Assembly: GCF_018403245.1 (NCBI RefSeq)
Contig: NZ_BOSH01000004.1
Location: forward strand, 1 to 64,000
DNA from: Paenibacillus sp. J2TS4
GTDB lineage: Bacteria; Bacillota; Bacilli; Paenibacillales; NBRC-103111
Length of the DNA: 64,000 bases
Reading direction: 5' to 3'
Shown here: piece after piece, positions 8,103 to 16,018 of the stretch
How positions within the stretch are numbered: the first letter of the stretch is position 1
Layout: each line of letters starts with the position of its first letter
Notes under the pieces: generated by a model
Told to the model about the DNA's origin: nothing
The model's database searches: none
Seen by the model: the letters and a program-made list of their open reading frames with translations, nothing else
Made by a program: the position numbers and the translations under genes

Positions 8103-8522
8103 TTATCGGGAGTTCACTTCTTTAAAGATTTGGTCAGAGCAAAATTCAATGATATCACTTCGGCGGACGATGCCGATAAATTTATCCGTATCGTCTACGA
8201 CGGGAACGAAGTTCTGGACCTTCACCAAGCTGATCAGGTCCTGCATATTGGAATCAATCCGCACGGATTTGTTCTGCATCCGCAGGGGCACCTCCGAAAG
8301 GCTATGCCGATGGGCGTTGTCGAAATTGACTTCCGAATTATTTTTAAAGAACCATAGCAGATCGCCTTCCGTAACACTTCCGACGTAAGTTCCGTCCTCC
8401 TTGAGAATCGGGACGGCGGTGTAACGGTGATATTCCATCTTTTCAAGCGTTTGGCGCAAAGTAGTATGCAAGGTTAAATGTATAACTTCATGCTTGGGCA
8501 ATAAGAAGAACGCAATATTCAT
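8103..8522 (-). CDS. CBS-domain protein
   Basis: The product (139 residues) is one pair of CBS domains: YTAVPILKEDGTYVGSVTEGD in the first and FVPVVDDTDKFIGIVRRSD in the second. Paired CBS domains bind adenine nucleotides such as AMP, ATP or c-di-AMP and act as energy or signal sensors. The protein starts MNIAFFLLPKHEV after AAAGGAG. An alternative ATG at 8543 also has a GGGGGAG site and would add seven residues. No effector domain is fused to the CBS pair, and the neighbours give no clue to a partner. Confidence 0.85.
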   Translation of the reverse strand: MNIAFFLLPKHEVIHLTLHTTLRQTLEKMEYHRYTAVPILKEDGTYVGSVTEGDLLWFFKNNSEVNFDNAHRHSLSEVPLRMQNKSVRIDSNMQDLISLVKVQNFVPVVDDTDKFIGIVRRSDIIEFCSDQIFKEVNSR

Positions 8523-8635
8523 AGGCCGGGCTCCTTTATCCATTTCTCTCTCCCCCTTCATTTTATCAAAATCCGGCTGAACAGGATAGGGCGTGGCATT
8601 GTTTCAATTAGAAAATAATAACAATGGAGTGAAAT

Positions 8636-9085
8636 ATGATGAAATTGATTGAGGTTCGAACGACGGAAGAGCTTGAAAATTGCCTTAAAGTCCGTAAAGA
8701 AGTATTCGTGAAAGAACAAAAGGTTCCGGAAGAAATAGAGGTCGATGAGTACGATCGTTTCCCGGAGGCATGCTCCCATTGGCTGGCGCTGGATGAGGAA
8801 GATCGACCCGCAGGTACGGGGCGGTGGATTTTTTATGATCGCGAGCCGGATACTGCGAAGCTTCAGCGGTTAGCGGTGCTGTCACGCCATCGGGGCAGCG
8901 GATTGGGGGCTCGATTATTGCAGGCGTTGGAAAGTTCAGCCAAGGATGCGGGGGCGAATTACGCCATTCTGGACGGGCAGTGCCATGCTGAAGCCTTTTA
9001 TATCAAGCAAGGCTATGAAACGATTTCGGAGAAGCCTTTCCTGGATGCGGGAATATGGCATGTGCGGATGAGGAAGCGGCTTTAG
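8636..9085 (+). CDS. GNAT N-acetyltransferase (YjcF-like)
   Basis: The single-domain protein of 149 residues begins with EVRTTEELENCLKVRKEVFV, followed by KLQRLAVLSRHRGSGLGARL. The latter contains the R-x-x-G-x-G acetyl-CoA pyrophosphate loop. The end, AEAFYIKQGYE, is the usual GNAT C-terminal strand and helix. The pattern fits the YjcF/ElaA branch, whose substrate is not known. GGAGTG precedes two consecutive ATG codons at 8636 and 8639, so either may be used. It appears monocistronic. Confidence 0.85.
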   Translation: MMKLIEVRTTEELENCLKVRKEVFVKEQKVPEEIEVDEYDRFPEACSHWLALDEEDRPAGTGRWIFYDREPDTAKLQRLAVLSRHRGSGLGARLLQALESSAKDAGANYAILDGQCHAEAFYIKQGYETISEKPFLDAGIWHVRMRKRL

Positions 9086-9277
9086 AGCCATCCATCGACA
9101 TGGAAGTCTGTCTGATACAAGGGATGGCAGGACCCGAGGTCGAGCCGACAGACCGGGAAATCGGCGGCGATGGAAGACAGGGAATACATCACGCCTGATA
9201 GAGCCGCAGGCCGAGGATAGGATAATGGAGCGCTAATGGGAACAAACTAATGGAATCCCAAGGGAAAGGATGATTCC

Positions 9278-9901
9278 ATGCAGCAATACGATCTGACAGG
9301 TCCACAGAATTCCTATGGTACGGCGGGCTCTCAAAAGGCTGTTGACAGCTCATCTATGCTTCAGCAGGTAACTCAGATGCAGCAGCAGCTGGAACAGCTC
9401 AGACTGCAGCTGCTGCAAGCGCAGCAAGCCGGTTCCTTGCCGTCTCAGAGCAATACAGGGCAGTATCCTACAGGAATGCCGTCTGAAAGCTATAGGGGGC
9501 AACCGTCGATAGGAATGCCGTCCCAAAGTGTTGCGGGACAGTTTACTGCCGGTATACCGTCTCCGAACAATGCATATTCATCGACAGCCAGGGAGGCGTC
9601 TCCGTCTAACGGAGCAGGAGCGCGGCCGCCTGATTTTCAGACACAGACGCAAGGAATTCAAGGAGGCGGCGGCAGCCCAAGAGAATCCTTTGTCGCCGTC
9701 CGCAAAAACGGAGACGGGGATTTAAGAGAATTTATGACTTCGTCCGGCCGCGTGCTAGCCTATGATCAGGCTCTTGAAGAAGTGCAGATGGGTAAAATCC
9801 AAGGAGTGAATGCGTTCAAAGGGCGGGATGGAGGCTTATACATTCGTGGAGATGCCGACGGGGATCCGAGCAACAACCTGGACAATTTACCAGGATTTTG
9901 A
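9278..9901 (+). CDS. DUF3892 protein with long Gln/Ser-rich N-terminal region
   Basis: Residues 1-130 are low complexity: a glutamine-rich coiled stretch (MLQQVTQMQQQLEQLRLQLL) and then loosely repeated segments of the type G-x-P-S-x-S-x-x-G-Q. The C-terminal 70 residues (SFVAVRKNGDGDLREFMTSS ... DNLPGF) match DUF3892, a small domain common in Bacillales and of unknown function. AAGGGAAAGGATG lies ahead of the ATG. No signal peptide is seen. The tail may tether the domain to the spore surface or to other proteins, but this is only a guess. Confidence 0.8.
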   Translation: MQQYDLTGPQNSYGTAGSQKAVDSSSMLQQVTQMQQQLEQLRLQLLQAQQAGSLPSQSNTGQYPTGMPSESYRGQPSIGMPSQSVAGQFTAGIPSPNNAYSSTAREASPSNGAGARPPDFQTQTQGIQGGGGSPRESFVAVRKNGDGDLREFMTSSGRVLAYDQALEEVQMGKIQGVNAFKGRDGGLYIRGDADGDPSNNLDNLPGF

Positions 9902-9917
9902 CTAGCTTCCATAGTAC

Positions 9918-9966
9918 AGAAGGGCGCCCCATAGAGGTGAATCTTTTAGGGTGCCCTTCTATTTGG
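9918..9966 (+). terminator. Rho-independent terminator
   Basis: AGAAGGGCGCCC and GGGTGCCCTTCT pair around a loop just after the DUF3892 gene, followed by ATTTGGT. The U-tract is weak. Confidence 0.65.
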
Positions 9967-10017
9967 TGTGAAGTTTTAATCCGTAAAGCCCGTCTTGACT
10001 ATCGAACCGTCTAATCT

Positions 10018-10764
10018 TTATTCCATAGAGTAAGTGTACAGCTCGTGCTGGCGAATAAAAGTCATTATACCGGTCCGGCCGATGTATTGCTCCATATCAT
10101 CGCCATAATGCATCAATTGAATTTTGCTTTGTACTTCTTCCGGGAGGGTCAGAAGCTCTTCTAATGTCGTATGTACCCCGGGAGCCCCGTACAGTTTACA
10201 TTCGTGCAAAATATAGCGGACGCCCTGACTATGTAATTCTTCCAGCCTAGCGCGATTGAAACGGGTGTCGGAGCTATAGTACATTTGCCCGTTGATAAGC
10301 AGCGAATAGCTTGACTTATGGGCAATATGCTGTGTAGGCAATATATTTAGACGAAGTCCTGGGGATACTTCCATTTCATGCCCTTCATGCAGCTCGATCA
10401 CATCGAAGTAGTCGTCCAGCGCCGTCAGCCCGGCTTCGATATTCTCCATCCCGCCCTTTAATGTATTCTCCCATAAAACTTCGCGCAGAGAGGCCGGGAT
10501 GAACAGCTTTGGCTTCCGACGATGAATGTGAAGCATTTGAAAAGCGAATTCTTCCAGACCTCCGACATGATCCGCGTGTTGATGGGTAACGAATACTCCA
10601 TCAATCGAGGGGAGCGGGACATCCATCTCACGCAGAGAACGAATGGCTGTGACTCCACAATCGACAAGCAACGTAAAAGATCCTGCCGTCATTAAAGCGT
10701 TGTTGTTGGCATATCGGGCGGAGAAGGCCCCGCCGGTGCCAACCATTCTTAATTTCAACTCCAT
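10018..10764 (-). CDS. Metallo-beta-lactamase fold hydrolase
   Basis: The protein (248 residues) shows the MBL zinc site VFVTHQHADHVGGLEEF, later histidines in LPTQHIAHKSS, the aspartate of YYSSDTRF and a final histidine in LMHYGDD. The GTGGAFSARYANN start resembles RNase Z-like and other small cytoplasmic MBL hydrolases. The substrate cannot be told from sequence; no flexible arm for tRNA binding as in RNase Z is evident. GGAGGAATGTCAAG precedes the ATG. It is a single gene. Confidence 0.85.
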   Translation of the reverse strand: MELKLRMVGTGGAFSARYANNNALMTAGSFTLLVDCGVTAIRSLREMDVPLPSIDGVFVTHQHADHVGGLEEFAFQMLHIHRRKPKLFIPASLREVLWENTLKGGMENIEAGLTALDDYFDVIELHEGHEMEVSPGLRLNILPTQHIAHKSSYSLLINGQMYYSSDTRFNRARLEELHSQGVRYILHECKLYGAPGVHTTLEELLTLPEEVQSKIQLMHYGDDMEQYIGRTGIMTFIRQHELYTYSME

Positions 10765-10944
10765 CTTGACATTCCTCCAGGCCAGTGCAGATTGGTATAC
10801 TCTTCTCTATTAAAAATGAAGCTACCTGTATTTCGTCCTCTATTGTATCCTACATTCGTTTCGGGATACAGACCTGACTGTTAGGAAACGAAGAATGAAT
10901 GTCTTTTGGTCATTCTGGACCGTAAAGGACTGCTGTAGCACCGC

Positions 10945-10988
10945 GGCCTTTTCTGGAGCTGGTTCCGGAAAAGGCCTATAATGATTTT
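10945..10988 (+). terminator. Hairpin with T-run upstream of the hydrolase locus
   Basis: GGCCTTTTCTGGA pairs with TCCGGAAAAGGCC (10945-10976), and the run TTTTTT follows within 12 bases. No plus-strand gene lies just upstream, so it may be an attenuator in the leader of the 11056-12008 genes or a stray terminator. The bases CACCGCGG just before it resemble a T-box end, but no stem I could be found. Confidence 0.45.
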
Positions 10989-11055
10989 TTGATAATTATG
11001 GTAAAATAGTAGGATCGAAATCAGAGGTAATGGTTACATAGAAGGGAAAGGTATC

Positions 11056-11115
11056 ATGTCAGTACAATTTCTTGGAAGTCTGTATGAGAAGGATATGTCG
11101 GGAGTACGCAGATGA
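11056..11115 (+). CDS. 19-residue leader ORF overlapping the hydrolase start
   Basis: GAAGGGAAAGG lies five bases before an ATG encoding MSVQFLGSLYEKDMSGVRR. Its stop codon TGA overlaps the ATG of the hydrolase (ATGA). This geometry suggests that translation of the small ORF is coupled to the larger gene. It may be a regulatory leader peptide or simply a coupling device. I recognise no homologue. Confidence 0.4.
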   Translation: MSVQFLGSLYEKDMSGVRR

Positions 11116-12008
11116 TAATGACCATTGCTATTGCAGCTGCAGTTCTCATCGTGATCGTTATCATTTGCATCGGGATCGCCGGGTACGTGGGATGGAACTT
11201 AACCCATCCCGAGAAGAAACCGTTGACAGATTCCCCTGCTAATTATGGCTTGTCTTACGAAGAAATCCAGTTTCCAAGCAAAACGGGAGAAGTTCAGTTG
11301 AAGGGTTGGTTTCTTCCAACAACGCAAGCAGAGCCGAAAATGACGATCCTGTTCGCCCATGGCTACTCCGTCAACCGTCTGCAGGACAACGTTCCGGCAC
11401 TTCTGTTGGCCCGTTCACTCAATGAGGCGGGGTATCCAGTGGTGTTGTTCGACTTTCGCAATTCAGGGGAATCGGAAGGAAGCGTCACATCGGTCGGTCA
11501 ATTGGAAAAAGATGATCTTCTGGGAGCAGTCGACTGGGTAAAGAGCAATCATCCCGGGCGGATAGGCGTTGTCGGCTTTTCGATGGGGGCAAGCGCGGCT
11601 ATTATGGCGGCGGCGGAGGAAGAAGCGATAGCCGGGGTTGTGGCAGACAGTCCGTTTAATCATTTAACCGAATATTTAAAGGAAAACCTTTCCATTTGGT
11701 CCGATCTCCCGCATTTTCCTTTTACTAAGCTAATTCTGTTGTTGCTGCCCCGGATAACGGGCTTGGATCCGGACCAGGTTGATGTAGTTTCTGCAACAGA
11801 TCGGGTGTACCCGCGACCGATCCTGTTCATTCATAGCACGGATGACGATAAGACTCCGTGTATACATAGCGAGAAGATGTGGGAGAAGCATCCTGATCGG
11901 TTTGAGTTATGGAAGCCTGCCGGGGGAGGGCATGTCGGCAGCTATCCATATGATCCCAAGGAGTATACGCGAAGAGTGATTTCATTTTTGGACGCCTTGC
12001 AAGGATAA
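11112..12008 (+). CDS. Membrane-anchored alpha/beta hydrolase
   Basis: One N-terminal membrane segment (residues 2-28) is followed by an alpha/beta hydrolase domain. The nucleophile elbow is VGFSMGASA, the acid is probably in FIHSTDDDKTP and the histidine in GGGHVGSYP. HGYSVNRLQD forms the oxyanion loop. It resembles the YqkD/BEM46-type hydrolases that face the outside of the cell or sit at the membrane; substrates are generally unknown. GGGAG lies eight bases before the ATG and inside the 19-residue leader ORF. Confidence 0.85.
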   Translation: MIMTIAIAAAVLIVIVIICIGIAGYVGWNLTHPEKKPLTDSPANYGLSYEEIQFPSKTGEVQLKGWFLPTTQAEPKMTILFAHGYSVNRLQDNVPALLLARSLNEAGYPVVLFDFRNSGESEGSVTSVGQLEKDDLLGAVDWVKSNHPGRIGVVGFSMGASAAIMAAAEEEAIAGVVADSPFNHLTEYLKENLSIWSDLPHFPFTKLILLLLPRITGLDPDQVDVVSATDRVYPRPILFIHSTDDDKTPCIHSEKMWEKHPDRFELWKPAGGGHVGSYPYDPKEYTRRVISFLDALQG

Positions 12009-12211
12009 ACGCCTGCGGCGTCCTTGATCGTGGAGTTGAGTTATAGATTCTATATGTGGTCAAAAAAGGAACCTGAGGTAAGGGCCTGAAATAGCGGCAT
12101 TCTGGTTTATAGAAAGACCGTTTGGAAGTTTTTCTCCCCGTAAATCCGCAACTCTTGAAAGGGAGTGGAGTATAAACAAGCAATACTAGCATGATGGAGG
12201 GTTTCCAGTAC

Positions 12212-12829
12212 ATGAAAACCAAAGCTAAACGAATCGTCATTCTTTCCGCACTTATTTTTACACTCGGATCGGTTACTGTCTTTGGTGAATCCTTATGGGG
12301 CAGCTTTGAGGGGTTTAGCAAGGCAAGGGTGTTTATTAATGATTCCGAGGTCAATATTCCGGAAGGAGATGTTCCGGCATTTATCGTTAACGGCCGAACG
12401 GTGCTTCCTCTCCGATTGTTGGCCGAATCGCTGCAAGCGACCGTCTCCTGGGACAACACAGAGCAAACGGCCAAAATTTATAAACCGAACATTCATATGT
12501 TCGTTTCTTTAGACGTGGATAAGGAATATACGATCAAGAAACCATTTGGCAAAGTAGCCCGCGGAGAAACGAGAAATTTTGTCGTTTCCACCCAAGTGGA
12601 CACTTTAAAGATGAATGCGACGGGCTTCAAGATTACGGTTGAAGACCCTAAGGGGGAATTGGCTGCCGAGGCTGTGGAAGTGCCGCTTGAGAAGGCCAGT
12701 GAAAGCTTCTGGTATACCTGGCCCTTCAAAGTGAGCTTCAATCAGGCGGGCAATTATACGGTGAAATTTTCCCTGCTCGTCGATGGGTCCTACACCGTTG
12801 TATCCAAAAAAACAATCGTTTCCGAATAA
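12212..12829 (+). CDS. Secreted protein with copper amine oxidase-type stalk domain
   Basis: The product (205 residues) begins with a signal peptide, MKTKAKRIVILSALIF, with likely cleavage after VFG. A stalk domain follows (Cu_amine_oxidN1 type: VFINDSEVNIPEG, VNGRTVLPLRLLAESL, VSWDNTEQTAKIY). This domain is widespread in Paenibacillus secreted and surface proteins and is not itself an enzyme. The C-terminal half resembles a beta-sandwich (VSFNQAGNYTVKFSLLVDG). ATGGAGGG precedes the chosen ATG; an upstream ATG at 12191 overlaps that site. Confidence 0.8.
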   Translation: MKTKAKRIVILSALIFTLGSVTVFGESLWGSFEGFSKARVFINDSEVNIPEGDVPAFIVNGRTVLPLRLLAESLQATVSWDNTEQTAKIYKPNIHMFVSLDVDKEYTIKKPFGKVARGETRNFVVSTQVDTLKMNATGFKITVEDPKGELAAEAVEVPLEKASESFWYTWPFKVSFNQAGNYTVKFSLLVDGSYTVVSKKTIVSE

Positions 12830-12910
12830 GCCAAGTCGTTTGACCTTGCTTGGTCAATAGTGTTACGATACAAAGAAGAAATTTACTATACAATGAAATG
12901 AGGCGATGTC

Positions 12911-13216
12911 ATGACCGATCATAACCATCAGGACTGCGGCTGCGGACACGACCATAATCACGAACACGATGAAGATATATTTTTAGTGACCGATACCGAG
13001 GGCGTAGAGCATGAAATGGTAATGGTATACACATTTGAAGCTGATAATCAGGCGTACGCCGTATTGCTGGATCGTAACGCGCCGGATTCCGACGGTGTTA
13101 TATTTCGGATCGAGGAAGAGAATGACGATGCCTACCTTGTAAGCATTGAAGACGATGAAGAATGGAACCGGGTAGTGGCCATTTATAATGAATTGGCTGC
13201 ATCGGAAGCAGAATAA
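12911..13216 (+). CDS. DUF1292 protein with His-rich N-terminus
   Basis: The 101-residue protein has an N-terminal histidine/aspartate cluster (DHNHQDCGCGHDHNHEHDED) followed by a DUF1292 domain (YTFEADNQAYAVLLDRN, IEDDEEWNRVVAIYNEL). DUF1292 proteins (YrzB family) are small acidic Bacillales proteins of unknown function. The His/Cys head, which could bind Zn or Ni, is seen in many Paenibacillus homologues. AATGAGGCGATGTC carries the weak binding site. Strongly acidic overall. Confidence 0.85.
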   Translation: MTDHNHQDCGCGHDHNHEHDEDIFLVTDTEGVEHEMVMVYTFEADNQAYAVLLDRNAPDSDGVIFRIEEENDDAYLVSIEDDEEWNRVVAIYNELAASEAE

Positions 13217-13238
13217 AGCATAAATCTACTACGTAAAA

Positions 13239-13270
13239 AAGGGCTGCCCGGATTAAACGGTGCAGCCCTT
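13239..13270. terminator. Terminator between convergent genes
   Basis: AAGGGCTGC and GCAGCCCTT pair. The T-run lies on the minus-strand side (TTTTTT), so it fits best as the terminator of the DUF1885 gene and possibly of DUF1292. Confidence 0.7.
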
Positions 13271-13322
13271 AATGTTGCGGCAGCATCTTTGAAGCTAAGC
13301 AAGGACCGCGAGGAAAACGTCT

Positions 13323-13742
13323 TTATTTCCGGGGATTATAGTACATTATCCGCCCATTAAACAGATGAAGCTCCGCTTTAAGTTTCCGTCCGAGGTGTTT
13401 ACAGAATTCGTTGGCCTTGCACTTGTCGCCGTGGGTGGCGTCATCGGGAAGGACGGCTTGAACATAGTGGATATCTTGGTCATCCCGCGATTCCCTGCCC
13501 AGACCAAGCACAATATAATGATACAGGCTGTCCATTCCTTTAAGATAGAACCACTTGTCCTGAGCTTCCGGCTTGGTCTCGATCGTGTAAGGGAAGCCCG
13601 CTTCAGAGTAATCCCAACCGAGCTGCTTGCCGGTCAGCGCCAGCTGCTCTTTGTAGTTCAATAAATGCTGTTTCAATTCATCCAAGGATAAGGAAGAAAC
13701 CGTCGAACCTTCGACGAATTTAATGAAAGCGCTTTGAGCCAT
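13323..13742 (-). CDS. DUF1885 family protein
   Basis: The 139-residue product starts MAQSAFIKFVEGSTVSSLSL and contains GKQLGWDYSEAGFPYTIE. This is the pattern of DUF1885, a small soluble protein conserved in Bacillus and Paenibacillus with no known role. It has no signal peptide or membrane segment. The gene is alone on the minus strand, convergent with the DUF1292 gene, with a shared terminator between them. Confidence 0.8.
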   Translation of the reverse strand: MAQSAFIKFVEGSTVSSLSLDELKQHLLNYKEQLALTGKQLGWDYSEAGFPYTIETKPEAQDKWFYLKGMDSLYHYIVLGLGRESRDDQDIHYVQAVLPDDATHGDKCKANEFCKHLGRKLKAELHLFNGRIMYYNPRK

Positions 13743-13943
13743 AGCTAAACACCTGCCTAAATTAATCTCTCATGCCCATGATAGCACTCCGATTAACGAT
13801 TTACAATAACTCCCTTCTCTAGTCGAGCAGAGAAGCATAAGCTTTAAAATAATTACCGATTTAGGCTGTTACAAACAAATGGTTTTGTGGTAAAATTTAT
13901 TAAATGAATATTCTGAAAATTTGGAGTCGAAGGAGGCTGATCT

Positions 13944-14231
13944 ATGTTTGACAAACTGTATGAAGAAGTGGAAAGAGCCACGGTGCATTTTATCGGCTAT
14001 GCCTCGGAGACAACCCGCTATGATTTCGCTATTGTTTATACGGAGCACTTTTTTGGCAAGCCGCTCGTTCTTTGTATGCAAACGGGTAAATCAACGCTAC
14101 TTTGTCTCGATGATGTGAATAATCTGGAGCATCTGCAGACTCATTTTGGTGTCAAGCTGGACGAAGCTGAAGAGCTTTCGAGCTTCTTTCATGAACGGTT
14201 GCCTGCTGTTGGACTTCATGATCAATATTAA
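13944..14231 (+). CDS. DUF3055 family protein
   Basis: The 95-residue protein (MFDKLYEEVERATVHFIGYA, YDFAIVYTEHFFGKPLVLCM) matches DUF3055, small soluble proteins restricted to Bacillales. Function unknown. GAAGGAGG lies eight bases before the ATG, one of the strongest sites in the window. It is monocistronic and is followed by a bidirectional terminator shared with speA. Confidence 0.82.
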   Translation: MFDKLYEEVERATVHFIGYASETTRYDFAIVYTEHFFGKPLVLCMQTGKSTLLCLDDVNNLEHLQTHFGVKLDEAEELSSFFHERLPAVGLHDQY

Positions 14232-14251
14232 ATTCAAAGTATGCAAACGAC

Positions 14252-14283
14252 AAAAAAACCGGGGGAAGTCACCGGTTTTTTTG
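14252..14283. terminator. Bidirectional terminator
   Basis: AAAAAACCGG and CCGGTTTTTT flank a short loop between the convergent DUF3055 and speA genes, with U-tracts on both strands. Confidence 0.85.
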
Positions 14284-14300
14284 CCTGTTTTTTATTTTTT

Positions 14301-15776
14301 TTAAAAGATAGCTTCCGTTTCGACGATGACCTTCACAAACTCGACGTTGCGGTCCTCCGGCCCTTTGACCGGTAATCCAACCTGAACGTGATCCATAATG
14401 TAATCAATATTTTCTTGGGAAATAACCTCGCCTGGCAGCAGAATCGGAATTCCAGGCGGATACACATATATAAATTCGGCAATGATTCTTCCGGCGGAGT
14501 CTTTGAACGGGATCGTTTCCGTATCTCCGTAGAAGGCATCTCTAGGTGTCAGGGAAAGCTGCGGGATTTCCGGAATCTGCACGACCAGCTCTTTAACCGC
14601 ACCGGTGTTACGGTGTTCCTCGGCCAGCTTATAGAGAGCATCCACCAGCAATTGAATAGAGTCTTCCGTATCTCCCGGCGTGACCAGACACAATAGATTG
14701 TACATGTCGCTCAGCTCGACTTCCAGGTTGCAATGATCGCGCAGCCAGTTCTCGGCATCGTAACCGGTTATCCCTAAATGCCGCACATGAATTGTCAGCT
14801 TGGTCGGATCAAAATCGTAGGTCGCTTCGGTACCGAGAATTTCTTCGCCGAAGCAGTACAGTCCGGGAATGTCGTTAATTTGCTTCCTTGCCTGATTAGC
14901 CAGACGAATAGCCGTTTCGGCCATCTCTTTCCCGTGCAATGCTAAATTACGCCGGGAAACATCCAGCGAAGCCAGCAAAATATAGGACGTCGAAGTCGTA
15001 GTCAGCATGCTTATTATCGTTTGGACCCGCTTAGGGTTAACGAGTCCTTCTTTAACACTCACATTAAGAACAGAGCTTTGAGTGAGGGAGCCTCCCAGCT
15101 TGTGAACGCTTGTAGCTGCCATATCGGCTCCGGCTTCCATGGCGGAAATAGGAAGCTGTTCGTGAAAATGGATCAGGGCACCGTGAGCTTCATCCACGAG
15201 AACAGGAATACGATAGCTGTGGACGAGCTCCACAATTTCCTTCAAATCAGCGCATACCCCGAAATAGGTCGGGTTAATGATGAACACCGCTTTGGCATCC
15301 GGATGAATCTCCAAAGCTCTCTTGACCGAACGGGTGGTGATCCCGTGATCGATCCCCAAGTTCTCATCCCGGGCCGGGGACAGAAACACAGGCTTGGCTC
15401 CGCAAAATATAATCGCAGACATGACAGATTTGTGAACGTTTCGGGGGACAATAATTTTATCGCCCTGAGAGCAGACCGACATAATCATAGTCATGATCGC
15501 TCCGCTTGTACCCTGTACGGAAAAAAAGGTATAATCGGCATGAAATGCATCGGCAGCGAGCTTCTGTGCTTCCTCGATTACGCCCATCGGCTGATGTAAA
15601 TCATCCAGCGGAGCAATATTAATTAAATCGATAGAAAGAGCGCGCTCTCCCATGAAGTTTTTGAATTCGGGGTCCATGCCAACGCCTTTTTTATGTCCCG
15701 GTATATGAAATTGGATCGGATTGCGTTCCGCATGCTTGACCAAAGCGGAGAACAACGGGGTTTGACGATGATCCAT
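14301..15776 (-). CDS. speA: Arginine decarboxylase (PLP-dependent, SpeA)
   Basis: The 491-residue protein is colinear with Bacillus subtilis SpeA (about 490 residues). It starts with IQFHIPGHKKGVGMDPEF, has the PLP-binding ATSVHKLGGSLTQSS with lysine K226, the cofactor aspartate in PVLVDEAHG, and the C-terminal Orn/Lys/Arg decarboxylase domain (PRDAFYGDTE, YPPGIPILLPGE). It converts arginine to agmatine, the first step of polyamine synthesis in Bacillales; agmatinase and spermidine synthase genes are not in the window. The family also contains lysine decarboxylases, so substrate is by homology. AAGGGAAG precedes the ATG. Confidence 0.92.
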   Translation of the reverse strand: MDHRQTPLFSALVKHAERNPIQFHIPGHKKGVGMDPEFKNFMGERALSIDLINIAPLDDLHQPMGVIEEAQKLAADAFHADYTFFSVQGTSGAIMTMIMSVCSQGDKIIVPRNVHKSVMSAIIFCGAKPVFLSPARDENLGIDHGITTRSVKRALEIHPDAKAVFIINPTYFGVCADLKEIVELVHSYRIPVLVDEAHGALIHFHEQLPISAMEAGADMAATSVHKLGGSLTQSSVLNVSVKEGLVNPKRVQTIISMLTTTSTSYILLASLDVSRRNLALHGKEMAETAIRLANQARKQINDIPGLYCFGEEILGTEATYDFDPTKLTIHVRHLGITGYDAENWLRDHCNLEVELSDMYNLLCLVTPGDTEDSIQLLVDALYKLAEEHRNTGAVKELVVQIPEIPQLSLTPRDAFYGDTETIPFKDSAGRIIAEFIYVYPPGIPILLPGEVISQENIDYIMDHVQVGLPVKGPEDRNVEFVKVIVETEAIF

Positions 15777-16018
15777 TGGGCACTACTTCCCTTCTTGATA
15801 TGAATTAATTTGAGACCGACCACCCTTGGAAGCTTCCATTCGAAGTCCTTCTCCGGATGCCGGATAAGTGACAATCAGATTGTTTTGCACGCCAGTTGGA
15901 AAGGATATTAGTTACATAACAACTCTGGTGCTTTCTAATCTTTTCAATGTCGCAAACAAAATGAGTATATCAGAATTGAAGCAGGATGCAAGTGAATTTT
16001 CCAGGTGAGAGGTGAGCT

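Noticed and set aside
10921..10990. T-box-like CACCGCGG followed by a terminator
   Set aside because: The T-box core is incomplete, no stem I or specifier loop can be drawn upstream, and the downstream gene is a hydrolase unrelated to amino acids.
12191..12211. Upstream ATG of the stalk-domain protein
   Set aside because: This ATG overlaps the ribosome binding site ATGGAGGG and would bury the signal peptide; the ATG at 12212 is better.
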